A stretch of 64,000 nucleotides of DNA from Prochlorococcus sp. AG-409-P19 (GTDB taxonomy: Bacteria > Cyanobacteriota > Cyanobacteriia > PCC-6307 > Cyanobiaceae). Under the pieces are notes generated by a model. That model had not been told where the DNA came from. It was given only the letters and a program-made list of their open reading frames with translations, and ran no database searches. Shown piece by piece: positions 48,835 through 59,908 of the stretch; the first letter of the stretch is position 1, and each line of letters starts with the position of its first letter. Made by a program: the position numbers and the translations under genes. Location: positions 83,406 through 147,405 of the forward strand of contig QCKO01000002.1 of assembly GCA_003215315.1 (NCBI GenBank), read 5' to 3'.

Positions 48835-50147
48835 AATGGCAATTCCTTATGAGAAAAAGTCCTAGCACCTGAGGAGTAATCTTCTACTATATGCCCCTTA
48901 CCACGTAGGAGATATCGATAAGTAACAAGACCTTCTAACCCTACCGGACCTCTTGGAGGAAGGGTTTGAGTACTAATACCAACTTCTGCTCCAAAACCAT
49001 AACGGAATCCATCAGCAAAACGAGTTGAACAATTATGATAAACGCCTGCACTATCTACAGAACGAAGAAATATTTCCGCTATGTCTTTATCATTAGTAGC
49101 AATAGCTTCAGTATGTCGCGATCCATAACGACGTATATGTTGTATAGCATTCTCAACACTAGGCACAACTTTAACAGAAAGAGTCATATCAAGATACTCA
49201 GTGGACCAATCGCTTTCAATTGCAATATCTTCTACCCCCAAAGAATGGCTAAGTTCATCACCTTTAAGATTAACTCCAACTTTATCAAAAGCAGGTATAG
49301 CTTTTTGCAGAAAGGTTGATGCTATTTTTTCATGTATCAATAAAGTTTCAATTGCATTACAAGCGGCAGGATATTGTGTTTTGCTGTCAATCGCCAATGA
49401 AAGTGCCTGATCAATATCAACACTAGAATCTATATACAAATGACAAACTCCATCAGCATGCCCTAAAACGGGGATCAGGGTATTGTCTTGGATAAATCTC
49501 ACTAGTTCATTACTTCCTCTTGGAATAATTAAATCAACCAAACCATCCAACTTAAGCAATCCAAGACTCTCTTTACGAGTCGTGAGTAATGACAATGCAT
49601 CAGGATTTACATCTGAAGTTCTTAAGCCTTCTTGAAGAGCTTTCATAATAATTTCATTTGTACATTTCGCTTCACTACCTCCCTTTAAAAGTGCACCATT
49701 ACCAGAACGGATAGCTAATGAAGCAATCTGTATCAGGGCATCAGGTCTAGCCTCAAATATCACTCCTACAACACCCAAAGGTACGGTAATTCTTTCAAGA
49801 ATTAAACCGTCATCCAACTCTCGATGCATCTGTCTGCTCCCTAAAGGGTCTGGCAATTTTGCTACTTGAAGAAGACCTTCAATCGAACCTTCAAGCTTGG
49901 TTTCGCCAAGTTTAAGCCTTGCTAAAAGAGACTTACTTAAGCCCTCTGATTCAGAGCGTTTAAGATCTATCAAATTTGCGCTCACAATATCTGCAAATCG
50001 ATTTCTTAAGGCATTTGCCATACCCTCTAAAGCACTTTGCCTTTGAGAACAGGAGGTTTGGCCAAGAGAAATAGATGCTACTTTTACAGCTTCTGCTCTT
50101 TCTAATAAATCCAAAGAAGGCTCAGGTACTGCGGAATTGTTCTTCAT
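48831..50147 (-). CDS. proA: gamma-glutamyl phosphate reductase
   Basis: Second enzyme of proline synthesis, 438 residues, making glutamate-5-semialdehyde with [25 protein letters not shown] is the strongest signature, [10 protein letters not shown] follows, the active-site Cys sits in [11 protein letters not shown], and [19 protein letters not shown] lies near the C-terminus. Coupled to folB by a 4-base overlap and 22 bases after the ROK-like gene. Confidence 0.97.
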   Translation of the reverse strand: MKNNSAVPEPSLDLLERAEAVKVASISLGQTSCSQRQSALEGMANALRNRFADIVSANLIDLKRSESEGLSKSLLARLKLGETKLEGSIEGLLQVAKLPDPLGSRQMHRELDDGLILERITVPLGVVGVIFEARPDALIQIASLAIRSGNGALLKGGSEAKCTNEIIMKALQEGLRTSDVNPDALSLLTTRKESLGLLKLDGLVDLIIPRGSNELVRFIQDNTLIPVLGHADGVCHLYIDSSVDIDQALSLAIDSKTQYPAACNAIETLLIHEKIASTFLQKAIPAFDKVGVNLKGDELSHSLGVEDIAIESDWSTEYLDMTLSVKVVPSVENAIQHIRRYGSRHTEAIATNDKDIAEIFLRSVDSAGVYHNCSTRFADGFRYGFGAEVGISTQTLPPRGPVGLEGLVTYRYLLRGKGHIVEDYSSGARTFSHKELPL

Positions 50148-50169
50148 ACTAAAAATTCTAACCTCATCA

Positions 50170-50640
50170 TCATCCTAAATTTTTAACCTTATTTTCATTA
50201 AAATATTCATAAGTTAAGTAAGCCGCAATAAAAGATTTCTGAAAAGTTTCTTCACTTTTGAGAATCAAATTCTTATCTATTTCTTTTTTCAAGAAGAAGT
50301 CTTCTTTTCTTAGCAGTTTGACTTGCATATTTAACCTTAATTCCAACCAATTAACAAAAGGAACATCTGCCCATTCATCAGAAATAGATTTCCAGTTAAC
50401 TGAAGCACCATTAAACAAATTAACATCAGAAAAAAAAACTCCCATTAGATTTCTATTCCCAAAACATTTAAGAGAGGAAAGTAGATCACAAATCTCTACA
50501 GTTAAAGATCCTGGTATAAAAGGTACAGGAGATAGTACCTTTTTACATCTAAGAAAAGTTCCATTATTGTCAAATACTGAGCAATAAATACTTCCTAGGC
50601 CAATATCGACTCCTATACAGAGACTTGGTTGAACTAACAA
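50170..50640 (-). CDS. truncated ROK-kinase-like protein (N-terminal lobe only)
   Basis: Protein of 156 residues that resembles the first half of a ROK sugar kinase. [19 protein letters not shown] (9-27) is the phosphate-1 strand pair. A later stretch ([17 protein letters not shown], then [23 protein letters not shown]) runs parallel to the ROK segment where NxxxW, the DVP and the LE-R-L helix are. The usual catalytic Asp (END-type) is not evident (LLRKEDFF is in its place), and the whole second lobe with the ROK zinc motif is missing. No frameshifted remainder follows: TamB ends and proA begins nearby. It is likely a degenerate or repurposed protein rather than an active kinase. Confidence 0.6.
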   Translation of the reverse strand: MLVQPSLCIGVDIGLGSIYCSVFDNNGTFLRCKKVLSPVPFIPGSLTVEICDLLSSLKCFGNRNLMGVFFSDVNLFNGASVNWKSISDEWADVPFVNWLELRLNMQVKLLRKEDFFLKKEIDKNLILKSEETFQKSFIAAYLTYEYFNENKVKNLG

Positions 50641-50641
50641 C

Positions 50642-53600
50642 TCAATACCTCAAATATACTTGGACTTGACTTTGCCATTTACCATTCTTATCAAAAGAGC
50701 CAAGGAGTCCAACGCTAGGGTTAATTTGAAAAGCAATATTCCCCTGAGATGGTATATCTTGACGATTGGGTGTAACTTGAAGAGCAAAATTAATTCGTTC
50801 AGTCAAATCAATACCAATCTCAGTAACCCAAGCTTGCTGAGGGGAAAGGCTTCCTGTATTCGTTTCTATAGATGTAGCGGGTTCATTCCCACTTTTATTT
50901 TCTAATTCGGGTCCATTGACATATGCAGGGTATAAAGAGAACTGCAATCTGTCACTTAATGCACCATCAAGGCTGCCTTGAAGAAAGGATACAAATGATC
51001 TATTTAATAGATCTACTAAAACTTCTCCCTCCCCTCCACTTAAAAGTTTATTAAGTGAATTGCCGCCAATAAGCCCCAACAACTGATTCCTTGTCATCGT
51101 TGGTGTACTTCTAAGTTGAAAATTCTCACTTAACCGATCAGCAGGACCTGTAGCTTCAACTTCAACCTTTATAAAACGAGATCCTCCAATCCCAAAAGAA
51201 GCTAAGCCATTACTAGAAAACTCATTAGAAGATATATCTTTTATATTGTCTGCCACACGACTCTTCATTGTTACGTCTACATATGGAACTAATCCCATCG
51301 ATGGAACAAAAACCGCAACATTTGGCTCGCTATTATCAAGATTGAATGTTGTAGTAAAAAGGTTGACATATCCACTAGTAAGTCTAACTACACCACTTGC
51401 ATTGAGAGTTTCATCAAGTGCACCATTTAAGATCAGGGAGCCAACAGTTTCAAAACTTGCTAAAGGCTGAGAAGAGAGCCTAAGTGAGGGACCCAATATA
51501 AGTTTTAAATTATCAAAACTAACTGAAGACAAACTCTCAGGGAATCTAGTTCTTAAAATCTTACTGGCAGGAGAATTTTCATCTTCAATAAACAGGACTA
51601 AAGGGTCTACTTGATCCCAGTCTTCTTCTGGCAGTCTTCGAACATTATCCAATGAAGAATTAACAGAATCATTTTGATCTACTGACAAATCGCTCTTAGT
51701 TGAACCTGAATTTTGAGCAGAAATAAATCCGTTATCAAAAACAATCTCACCCCCTATTCTGGGAAACAAAAGAGAGCCTAATATTGTTATGTCTGATGTG
51801 AGAATTGCATCAGAAAAATTAGTTTGAAGTCTTGTATTTTCAACATGAATTGAAAGGGGTTTTTCCTCCTCCTCCATAGGCTTAAATAATGCAATAGAGC
51901 CAGAACTTCGCAAAATACCATTCTTTAAAACATTTGACTTTAGTTCCTTAACTTCAATACGGTTAAAATCAAAAAGAATTGTACTTTCTAGGTTTTCAAG
52001 TTGTTTACCTTTTATATCAATTTTTCCATTCTTCAAAACCAAAAAACCATTCGCAATTGGCTCCTGAAAGCTCCCACGAACTAGCAAACTAAGATCAGCA
52101 GTACCTTCATCCCAGGAAAGGAACCCATCTGATAATCCATCAAGGAAAGCCAAACCATCACCATGACTTTCAATTTTCAGATCAATCGGCAAAGATGTAG
52201 AAAGCGGCATCTTTCCAACCAATTCAACAGGATAAGAAGAAGACTCACCTTGCAAAGCAACATCAATGTCAAGAACATTTTCAAAAAGATGAAATTTTCC
52301 TCGTTCTAACAAGAGGCTTTCACCAGAAATTATTGCATCCCTAAAAGTTAAATCAGCAAAGAGTTCTAGAGCATTTCCTGCAAAACTATAATTACCATCA
52401 AAGCCAATAAAGCCATCAATATTATTAGGGAATGGAATGATTAGCGATAACGTTGAGAATGGAACATTATCAAAAGAAAATGAGCCTTTCCTTTTAGCTA
52501 CGGAAGAATGAAGACTTGCTGTAAATGGTTTTTTAACATCTAAACCATCTTTGACTTTAAATTGATTATTAAAGATTTCTCCTGAAGATTTTATATCTAT
52601 TTCAAGGCTATCAATATCTTTGCCTTCGATTGTCACTTCAGCATCAATTCCACCAGAAAGATTATCAGGATTAATAATACTTTTTTTATTTTGATTATTC
52701 ATATCTCTCTGAACAGAGAGTTGAGCTTTAATGAGTTCTTTGAATTGATTATCAAGTGAAGTATTTGAATTTTGAATAGAAGCTTGACCTAAATCTTCAG
52801 CCTTACCACTTGCCTCTGATATTGAGAGCCCAATCTTTGGAATTTCTAAACTGGTTTGAGCTATCCACTTGGGGCTAATATTATCGACGTTTGCTTGAAA
52901 AAATAAATTCTTATCTGTCCTAAAATCAAAATTTATTCTACCTTGATCAGAAGGCACCAACTCACCAGAAAATATACCTTTGGTATTTTCGAAATTTGCC
53001 TGCAAGTTAGCTTCTTTTAGTTTTAAACCCATCAATCTCGGATAACGTGCGTTTAATGCACCAGAAAACCTGAAAGGGGCCAATTCAACATTTCCCTTAC
53101 CTGATATTTCACCAAAAATCCTTTTAAAACTTCTTTCAGGTGGAAGAGCTACTTCAATACGATCCAATCTAAACTTATCAACATTAAATTCGTATAAATT
53201 TGATTGAGACTTTATATAGATTTCTCCTCCTAATCTTTTCAAAAGCAGATCAGAAAGAATACCTGTTTTGGTCAAGTTAGCAGTTAGGCTTGCCGGAACT
53301 GATGCTCCCTCTGATTCCATATCTATTCGCCCAAAATTCAAATCACTCGGAATTCTTTTAAAACTTCCTCTCCATTTTTCTCTCAACCTAATTCCATTCC
53401 ATTGTGGGTTCTCTAGCTTTATATCAATTTCACTCTTAAATGCAGAAAGAGGTCCGCTAATAATTCCATTTAAACTTAATTTACCAGCCAAATTATTCTT
53501 CAACAAAGAACTTAATGAAGCCAAGGGAAATGAATCAAGCTTTAACTTAGCTTTCAAGTCACCAGTATATAAACGTTTTTTTTCTATACGTAATGGTAAA

Positions 53601-54607
53601 TCAGCTTGAATATTTAAATCAGAGTCTTTAAGATTTTTTAGTCTGACAGAGCTTAATAAAGATAGATTAATTTGAGATGATTTCTTTATAGGAATTCTAG
53701 CAGCAACATTAGCTTCCCAATCTCCAAGTTTCCATATCGAACTAGGTATTCTAAGCAAATCATCTTTACAAGCTATACCAGTTTCCTTAGTAGTAAGATA
53801 ATCTCTTATATAGTTACCACGAATTTTAAAATCTGAAATTAATAGTTCTCCATTACATGTTAAACGACCTTTATTCATACCAAATTTCAAATCACCATTA
53901 ATAAGGCCTTTAGCAGATATTTCAGAATTATTTGGAAGTAAATCTTCAATTAACTTCAAACTAATTCTATTTGCTTTAGCCTTTGCCTTAAACTCTATCC
54001 CATCCCAATATCCATGGCCTTTTAATGATAACCTTCCTTGTTCAGGTAAATGTACTTTTACATCACTAATAATTCTTTTTTGCAAAAGATCAAAATTAGC
54101 TTTTCCAGTAGCCGTAAATTTAAGATTAGATGGTTCTACTAGAACCTGAGTATTACCATAAGGTTTAAATTGGATCTCTAGATTATTATTATTACCTTCT
54201 TCAGAAGTATTCAAGTCCCAATAAGAACCTTTCTTATTGGGGATTAAAACAATCTCAGTATCTTTAGGTCTAATAATTATGACTGGACGTAATTTCAGGA
54301 AACTAGACAGAGGGGCAAGCTTAATAGTTAAAGAAGAGATGTTAACGGTCGAAGAGCTGCTACGTCCTGGTAGTATTTTTGTGGCTCCAAAGGCTACCCC
54401 CCAAGGCCGCAAGCCTTTATAGGGGCCCAATTTGATCGGCTGTCTAAAACTAGAAGAGAGTCCATCTTGAACCTTAGGGGACCAATGTTTTATAGACTTA
54501 CCAACAAATTTATCCGCAGTAAAAAAAGCTAGGGTACCGCTCATAACTAAAGCAGTGCCCCAAAGTCCACAAAATCTCAGGTTTTTAGGTCTAATTTCAA
54601 CCCCCAT
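50642..54607 (-). CDS. TamB-like translocation/assembly module protein (DUF490)
   Basis: Very long envelope protein of 1321 residues. An N-terminal membrane anchor (LWGTALVMSGTLAFFTADKFVG, about 14-35) is followed by more than a thousand residues of repetitive beta strands, the form expected for a TamB/AsmA/VPS13-like lipid-conducting groove across the periplasm. The C-terminal part (FLQGSLDGALSDRLQFSLYPAYV, then ends QVQVYLRY) matches the DUF490 domain. In cyanobacteria it should help lipids or outer-membrane proteins reach the outer membrane. It starts the minus-strand operon, 1 base before the ROK-like gene, and is divergent from ycf51. Confidence 0.88.
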   Translation of the reverse strand: MGVEIRPKNLRFCGLWGTALVMSGTLAFFTADKFVGKSIKHWSPKVQDGLSSSFRQPIKLGPYKGLRPWGVAFGATKILPGRSSSSTVNISSLTIKLAPLSSFLKLRPVIIIRPKDTEIVLIPNKKGSYWDLNTSEEGNNNNLEIQFKPYGNTQVLVEPSNLKFTATGKANFDLLQKRIISDVKVHLPEQGRLSLKGHGYWDGIEFKAKAKANRISLKLIEDLLPNNSEISAKGLINGDLKFGMNKGRLTCNGELLISDFKIRGNYIRDYLTTKETGIACKDDLLRIPSSIWKLGDWEANVAARIPIKKSSQINLSLLSSVRLKNLKDSDLNIQADLPLRIEKKRLYTGDLKAKLKLDSFPLASLSSLLKNNLAGKLSLNGIISGPLSAFKSEIDIKLENPQWNGIRLREKWRGSFKRIPSDLNFGRIDMESEGASVPASLTANLTKTGILSDLLLKRLGGEIYIKSQSNLYEFNVDKFRLDRIEVALPPERSFKRIFGEISGKGNVELAPFRFSGALNARYPRLMGLKLKEANLQANFENTKGIFSGELVPSDQGRINFDFRTDKNLFFQANVDNISPKWIAQTSLEIPKIGLSISEASGKAEDLGQASIQNSNTSLDNQFKELIKAQLSVQRDMNNQNKKSIINPDNLSGGIDAEVTIEGKDIDSLEIDIKSSGEIFNNQFKVKDGLDVKKPFTASLHSSVAKRKGSFSFDNVPFSTLSLIIPFPNNIDGFIGFDGNYSFAGNALELFADLTFRDAIISGESLLLERGKFHLFENVLDIDVALQGESSSYPVELVGKMPLSTSLPIDLKIESHGDGLAFLDGLSDGFLSWDEGTADLSLLVRGSFQEPIANGFLVLKNGKIDIKGKQLENLESTILFDFNRIEVKELKSNVLKNGILRSSGSIALFKPMEEEEKPLSIHVENTRLQTNFSDAILTSDITILGSLLFPRIGGEIVFDNGFISAQNSGSTKSDLSVDQNDSVNSSLDNVRRLPEEDWDQVDPLVLFIEDENSPASKILRTRFPESLSSVSFDNLKLILGPSLRLSSQPLASFETVGSLILNGALDETLNASGVVRLTSGYVNLFTTTFNLDNSEPNVAVFVPSMGLVPYVDVTMKSRVADNIKDISSNEFSSNGLASFGIGGSRFIKVEVEATGPADRLSENFQLRSTPTMTRNQLLGLIGGNSLNKLLSGGEGEVLVDLLNRSFVSFLQGSLDGALSDRLQFSLYPAYVNGPELENKSGNEPATSIETNTGSLSPQQAWVTEIGIDLTERINFALQVTPNRQDIPSQGNIAFQINPSVGLLGSFDKNGKWQSQVQVYLRY

Positions 54608-54672
54608 GAATTTTGATATACATTTTGGGGCGCACCTGAACTATAAAGAATCTATCTAAGGTCAACCAGCTG

Positions 54673-55221
54673 ATGTCTATTTCTGAAGTTATACAAAATG
54701 CAATTACTTGGTTCGCCTGGGGTGGCCTTGGACTAGCAGGAATAACACTAATATCTTTCATAACAAACTGGGGAATCAAATTCCGCCTGACTGGAGCGAC
54801 TATTTTTACTCTTCTTTTATCCGCAAGTTGTTGGGCCTTTGAAAAAAGCTATACTCCTCCTGTTGTAATTGAAGGATATAAATATGCACCAATCGTATAT
54901 GACAATGGGTCAGACTTAGTAGTAGCTCAAGCTGAGGATAATTTCCCTCAAGAGGCTATTGAGCCAACATTGCAACAAATTGCATCTAATTTAAAAGGTG
55001 GTGGTCGAAATGGAGTTGTTGTAACTGTAAGGCTTCGCCGACTAGAAAATGTTGCAAGTGGAATAAGTAAACCAGTAATTCTAGGGGAGGTATTACGAGA
55101 CACAAAGTCAGGCATAACTATTAAAAAAACACAAGAAAACCTTAATTCAAATCAAAACTTAATAGATGAGAGTAAAAATGAAACAGGTTTAAATATTCAT
55201 GACACAGAAAAAAGTATTTAA
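54673..55221 (+). CDS. ycf51: Ycf51-like membrane protein (DUF2518)
   Basis: Protein of 182 residues of the Ycf51 family, found in cyanobacteria and in red-lineage plastid genomes. Two membrane spans lie near the N-terminus (about 14-35 and 38-58), and the rest is soluble with KYAPIVYDNGSDLVVAQAEDNFP and NGVVVTVRLRRLENV as family signatures. Function is unknown. It starts 65 bases from divergent tamB and overlaps the DUF4332 gene by 23 bases. Confidence 0.85.
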   Translation: MSISEVIQNAITWFAWGGLGLAGITLISFITNWGIKFRLTGATIFTLLLSASCWAFEKSYTPPVVIEGYKYAPIVYDNGSDLVVAQAEDNFPQEAIEPTLQQIASNLKGGGRNGVVVTVRLRRLENVASGISKPVILGEVLRDTKSGITIKKTQENLNSNQNLIDESKNETGLNIHDTEKSI

Positions 55222-55600
55222 AGATCTTCCAAAATCTTTTCGACATGAACAGAGAGTTCTTAACTCTTATGGAATAAATAATTGGAATAACCTAGTTAGT
55301 CTTTCAGATCAGGAAATAATAAAAATGGCAAAAGGAACACTATGCAGCTCTAAAAACTTGTACCGTATTAGATGCATCGCAAGATTTGTCTGTGAGTTAG
55401 ATATAGATCCTGGGGAAGCAGGTTTATTAATGCACTCTGGCTTGGCTTCTGTAGAGGCTCTTGCCTACTTAACGCCAGAAGAATTATTTAAAAGGACTGG
55501 TCGGCTAGAAAGAATTCTTAGAACAGGAAGAGAACCTATCGTAAATCTAGAGAAAGCATCATTTTGGATAAAAAAAGCCAAAAATGTTATAAGCAACTAA
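55199..55600 (+). CDS. DUF4332 family helix-hairpin-helix protein
   Basis: Protein of 133 residues. YGINNWNNLVSLSDQEIIKMAKG and LLMHSGLASVEALAYLTPEELFKRTG are two helix-hairpin-helix units, the DUF4332 layout. Such units often bind DNA or RNA without sequence preference, but the family's function is not known. It overlaps the 3' end of ycf51 by 23 bases in another frame, so the two are probably coupled. No enzyme motif. Confidence 0.8.
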   Translation: MTQKKVFKDLPKSFRHEQRVLNSYGINNWNNLVSLSDQEIIKMAKGTLCSSKNLYRIRCIARFVCELDIDPGEAGLLMHSGLASVEALAYLTPEELFKRTGRLERILRTGREPIVNLEKASFWIKKAKNVISN

Positions 55601-55656
55601 CTTATTGAAAGTAGATTTATAATAAAAAGAAATCTTAAGAAACAACTGCCAATTTC

Positions 55657-55923
55657 ATGCGCCTCCTAATCGCGCTAATTCTTTCAATCCTAACCACTTC
55701 TCCGACTGTTCAAGCACAATCAAAACTGCTTGAAAATGTCAAGAGAAATCCAAAAGAAGCAAAAAGCCTTTGTGAAAAATTTACTAAATTAAATTCAGCA
55801 AATAAATCAGCAGGGTCTCAAGAATCTATTCAAACAATTTCAACTCAGAAGAATATAACTCTAGTAGAAGCAGAAATACTCTCGATGTATGTAAGAGGTT
55901 TGTATTGCCCTGAAACTTTTTAG
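55657..55923 (+). CDS. small secreted protein, unknown function
   Basis: Protein of 88 residues with a clear signal peptide (MRLLIALILSILTTSPTVQA, likely cut after VQA at 20). The mature part is about 68 residues with two Cys (in SLCEKF and LYCPETF) that could form one disulfide. The middle is polar and low-complexity (Ser, Thr, Asn, Gln). I do not recognise the family. It lies 10 bases before the CocE-like gene and is probably on the same transcript. Confidence 0.6.
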   Translation: MRLLIALILSILTTSPTVQAQSKLLENVKRNPKEAKSLCEKFTKLNSANKSAGSQESIQTISTQKNITLVEAEILSMYVRGLYCPETF

Positions 55924-55933
55924 AAAAATCTAA

Positions 55934-57508
55934 ATGAACACATTTTTGTTTAGAGACGATTTCCTAACGCTGGAAGACGGGGTAATCCTTAAATCAAGGA
56001 TATGGTTACCGCAGGGAAAAGGTCCATGGCCAACACTATTAATGCGCCAACCTTACGGGAAAGAAATAGCTTCTACTGTTACTTACGCCCATCCAAGTTG
56101 GTGGGCCAGTCATGGCTATTTAGTAGTCATTCAGGATGTTAGAGGACAAGGGGAATCTACTGGAGAATTCAAAGGGTTCGACCAAGAAGCATCTGACACA
56201 TCAGCTACTCATTCCTGGGTTCGATCTTTACCTGAATGTAATGGCTACTTAGGAACATATGGATTCTCATATCAAGGTCTTACTCAACTTTTAGCAGAGA
56301 AAAGCACTCCGCCGCCTAATTGTTTAATCCCAGCAATGACTGGTCTAAATGAAAACGAACATTGGAGTTGCGAAGGTGGAGCTTTCTGGTGGCATCTTGG
56401 ACTGGGATGGGGCTTGCAATTAGCAGCCCAGAAATCAAAACGTGAAAACAATCTAAAAGCATGGAGTGAAATCCGAGAAAGTCTCCAATCAAATAGCTAC
56501 CTTACGAGCGGGCAAAAGCTTCTTGAAAAGCATGATCCCAATGGAATGGCAAGCAAATGGTTACAAAATTCGAATACATCATCAGCCTGCTGGAGAGAAC
56601 ATAAGCCACCAATAACCTGGTTAAAGCAACCAATGCTTTTGATCGGAGGGTGGTGGGATCCCCACTTAAAGGGGATACTTAATCTTTTTGAAGAATCAAA
56701 AAAACAAGGGGGCAACCCTAAATTAATTATTGGGCCAGCATCCCATCTTGAATGGTGGGATGGCATTCAACTAACTCAATTAGATTTTTTCAATAAACAT
56801 CTTCAAGGATTAAATACAGCAAAAATAGAATATGAATCAATAAAGCTATGGAACATAACAACAAAAAAGTGGGAATTTTCTAAAAAAATGCCATCACTAC
56901 CAACATGGAGTCTTTTTAGTACAGGAGTTGCATGTCACGAGATTGAAGATGGCAAGCTACTTAACGATTCGGAAGGGAAAGGATTTACTGTAATCGTTCA
57001 TGATCCATGGAGGGCAGTACCTTCACTAGGAGGACATTTAAGTCAGAATCCAGGCCCAATAGAGAGAGGAAGACTTGATAAAAGAGGAGATATAGCAACT
57101 TTTACAAGTAAACCCTTTGAAAACAATATTCGAGTTGAAGGCATTCCAACTCTAAAAATCGCTGCTAAATCTGACCAGGAGGGATTCGACCTATGCGTCG
57201 CACTATCAATTATTCCTTGCAATAAAATCACTGTTGAGCAACTTTCTACAGGTTTTAGAAGAATCAATGGGAAAGAAGCCAACTCATTTCAAAGCACAGA
57301 GATTAAACTTCAAGGAGTGCTCGCAGATTTAAAGAAAGGGGACCGAATACGAATTTCTATTTCAGGTTCCAGTTGGCCCGCTATTGGAGTAAATCCAGGT
57401 ACAAAGCTTTTCAAACCTGAATCACCTAGCCCGCATTGCGTTATTACCAGTATTTACCTTAATTGCGAAGGTTCGAATCTTCAATTTGATCCACTTTTTT
57501 CTTCTTAA
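55934..57508 (+). CDS. CocE/NonD family hydrolase (X-Pro dipeptidyl-peptidase S15-like)
   Basis: Alpha/beta hydrolase of 524 residues. The family opening WLPQGKGPWPTLLMRQPYGK is followed by VIQDVRGQGESTGEF, and the nucleophile elbow GFSYQG has Ser112 near residues 110-115. The C-terminal jelly-roll domain begins around residue 330 (HDPWRAVPSLGGHL onward). Substrates in the family are acyl esters or N-terminal X-Pro peptides; which one applies here is unknown. The gene is complete. Confidence 0.87.
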   Translation: MNTFLFRDDFLTLEDGVILKSRIWLPQGKGPWPTLLMRQPYGKEIASTVTYAHPSWWASHGYLVVIQDVRGQGESTGEFKGFDQEASDTSATHSWVRSLPECNGYLGTYGFSYQGLTQLLAEKSTPPPNCLIPAMTGLNENEHWSCEGGAFWWHLGLGWGLQLAAQKSKRENNLKAWSEIRESLQSNSYLTSGQKLLEKHDPNGMASKWLQNSNTSSACWREHKPPITWLKQPMLLIGGWWDPHLKGILNLFEESKKQGGNPKLIIGPASHLEWWDGIQLTQLDFFNKHLQGLNTAKIEYESIKLWNITTKKWEFSKKMPSLPTWSLFSTGVACHEIEDGKLLNDSEGKGFTVIVHDPWRAVPSLGGHLSQNPGPIERGRLDKRGDIATFTSKPFENNIRVEGIPTLKIAAKSDQEGFDLCVALSIIPCNKITVEQLSTGFRRINGKEANSFQSTEIKLQGVLADLKKGDRIRISISGSSWPAIGVNPGTKLFKPESPSPHCVITSIYLNCEGSNLQFDPLFSS

Positions 57509-57562
57509 GGTTTCAATATTGCCTTATGGACGATTAAGCTCTTCTTCTTCTGGCAATAAATC

Positions 57563-59821
57563 ATGACCGCATCTCTCCTTCTTGATTGGATGACAGAAGA
57601 AGGTAAAAAACTTTCTAGTTGCAGACATGACAGCCCATTTTCTGTATTAGGTCCACAACCTCACCAAGACGAATGGATAATTCGAATATGGATGCCTGAA
57701 GCTGATGAAGTAAAAATCCTACTAAAACAAAAATCAATTGAACTTAAAACCCCTAATCACCCTTGGGTTTATGAAACTTTATTAGATTTTGACCCAGGAT
57801 CTAATTATCAAATAAAAGTCAAGAGAGGAGGTATTGAACATACTCAACACGATCCTTGGGCATTCCGCAGCGAATGGATGGGTGATATAGATAGACATTT
57901 GTTTGCAGAGGGGAACCACCATCACATATGGCGCCGCATGGGAGCTCACTTAACTGAGAGAGAATCCGTTGAAGGTGTCATGTTTTGTCTATGGGCACCC
58001 CACGCAAGAAGTGTATCGATAATTGGGGACCTTAATTCCTGGGATGGCCGGCATCATCCTATGCAAAAAAGGTTAGGAGGTATTTGGGAGCTTTTCATCC
58101 CAGGGTTAACAAATGGATCTCTATACAAATACGAAATAAGAACACAAGAAGGCCATTGCTATCAAAAGGCAGACCCTTATGGTTTTCAACATGAGGTCAG
58201 ACCTGCAAAGAGTTCAGTGATCTCAAAACTAGATTGTTATCAATGGAAAGACCAATCTTGGATTAGTAAACGTGACAATCAAAATTCATTAAAGCAGCCC
58301 ATATCTGTATATGAAATGCATCTTGGAAGTTGGATGCACTCATCAACTGATACTCCTTTCATAGAAGAAGATGGGTCCCAGCGCGAGTGTGTCCCTGCGG
58401 CAGACATGAAACCTGGATCAAGACTACTTACTTATCCAGAATTAACTAAAAAGTTAATTCCATATGTAAAAGAAAGAGGCTTTACTCATATTGAGTTAAT
58501 GCCTGTCTCAGAACATCCTTTCGATGGATCCTGGGGATACCAAGTCACTGGTTGGTATGCACCAACCAGTCGATATGGTTCTCCAGATGAGTTTCGCGCA
58601 TTTGTCGATAGCTGCCACCAAGAAGGTATTGGAATCATCCTTGACTGGGTTCCTGGCCATTTCCCTAAAGATGAACATGGACTTGCTTTCTTTGATGGCT
58701 CACACTTATATGAGCACTCCGATCCTCGTATTGGTGAGCATAAAGAATGGGGCACTTTAATTTTTAATTACAGTAGAAATGAAGTTAGAAATTTCTTGGT
58801 AGCAAACTTAATTTTTTGGTTTGAGCAATACCATATAGATGGAATTCGCGTAGATGCCGTTGCATCAATGCTATATAGAGATTATTTAAGACCTGAAGGT
58901 GAATGGATAAAAAACGAAGAGGGTGGTAATGAAAATACAGAGGCAGTTAAATTCCTACAGCAAGCAAATCACGTTTTATTTCAACATTTTCCAGGGGCAC
59001 TTTCAATTGCGGAAGAATCAACTACATGGCCTGGAGTGACCAAGCCTACTGACATGGGAGGACTCGGATTCAATCTCAAATGGAACATGGGTTGGATGCA
59101 CGATATGCTCGACTACTTTGAAATTGACCCTTGGTTTAGACAATTCAACCAGAACAATATAACTTTTTCCATTTGTTATAACTATACCGAAAACTTTATG
59201 CTTGCTCTCAGCCATGATGAAGTCGTTCACGGGAAAAGTCATTTACTTCATAAGATGCCTGGTGATGACTGGCAAAAGTATGCAAATACAAGAGCACTTT
59301 TAGCTTATATGTGGACTCATCCTGGTAAAAAAACTATTTTCATGGGCATGGAGTTTGGGCAACGACAAGAATGGAATGTTTGGGATGATTTGCAATGGGA
59401 CCTATTAAATTATCCTCCTCATAAAGGCATCCAGAAACTAGTTGGAGATCTAAATCGTTTATATAAACAACAACCAGCTTTATGGAAGGATGACTTTGAT
59501 GAATATGGGTTTCAATGGATTGATTGTAAGGATAATACAAACTCAGTAATTAGCTTTATGAGAAGAGAAAAAGATACTAGTGAGTGGTTAGTGGTAATAG
59601 CTAATTTCACACCACAACATCATTCAAATTATAGAATCGGTGTACCTATCAATGGTTTTTACAAAGAAATTCTCAATACAGATTGTGAGGAATATGGTGG
59701 ATCTAATCAAGGCAATCTAGGAGGGAAGGCGAGTGAAAAATACAGTATTCATGGCTATGAAGATTCCTTAGATGTTTGCCTTCCCCCCTTAAGCTTGCTT
59801 GTATTTAAGTATGATTCTTGA
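57563..59821 (+). CDS. glgB: 1,4-alpha-glucan branching enzyme
   Basis: Glycoside hydrolase family 13 enzyme of 752 residues that makes alpha-1,6 branches in glycogen. An N-terminal CBM48-type module is present twice in outline (about 20-100 and 125-220), then the catalytic barrel. The nucleophile is Asp431 ([10 protein letters not shown]), the acid/base Glu484 ([10 protein letters not shown]), and [10 protein letters not shown] holds the third Asp and the His. A C-terminal beta domain ends the protein. Pairs functionally with glgA. It is separated by 158 bases from hemE. Confidence 0.97.
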   Translation: MTASLLLDWMTEEGKKLSSCRHDSPFSVLGPQPHQDEWIIRIWMPEADEVKILLKQKSIELKTPNHPWVYETLLDFDPGSNYQIKVKRGGIEHTQHDPWAFRSEWMGDIDRHLFAEGNHHHIWRRMGAHLTERESVEGVMFCLWAPHARSVSIIGDLNSWDGRHHPMQKRLGGIWELFIPGLTNGSLYKYEIRTQEGHCYQKADPYGFQHEVRPAKSSVISKLDCYQWKDQSWISKRDNQNSLKQPISVYEMHLGSWMHSSTDTPFIEEDGSQRECVPAADMKPGSRLLTYPELTKKLIPYVKERGFTHIELMPVSEHPFDGSWGYQVTGWYAPTSRYGSPDEFRAFVDSCHQEGIGIILDWVPGHFPKDEHGLAFFDGSHLYEHSDPRIGEHKEWGTLIFNYSRNEVRNFLVANLIFWFEQYHIDGIRVDAVASMLYRDYLRPEGEWIKNEEGGNENTEAVKFLQQANHVLFQHFPGALSIAEESTTWPGVTKPTDMGGLGFNLKWNMGWMHDMLDYFEIDPWFRQFNQNNITFSICYNYTENFMLALSHDEVVHGKSHLLHKMPGDDWQKYANTRALLAYMWTHPGKKTIFMGMEFGQRQEWNVWDDLQWDLLNYPPHKGIQKLVGDLNRLYKQQPALWKDDFDEYGFQWIDCKDNTNSVISFMRREKDTSEWLVVIANFTPQHHSNYRIGVPINGFYKEILNTDCEEYGGSNQGNLGGKASEKYSIHGYEDSLDVCLPPLSLLVFKYDS

Positions 59822-59908
59822 TCAGAAAGTAGAAGGACTATAAAGTATCATAAAAATCAAAACTCATAGTTATGGCAAAGATAAATCAAAAAAGGTGTGA
59901 CGATCCTT

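Noticed and set aside
57470..57495. Sequence like a tRNA T-loop (GGTTCGAATC)
   Set aside because: It lies inside the intact CocE-like coding frame and no acceptor stem or anticodon arm can be drawn around it.
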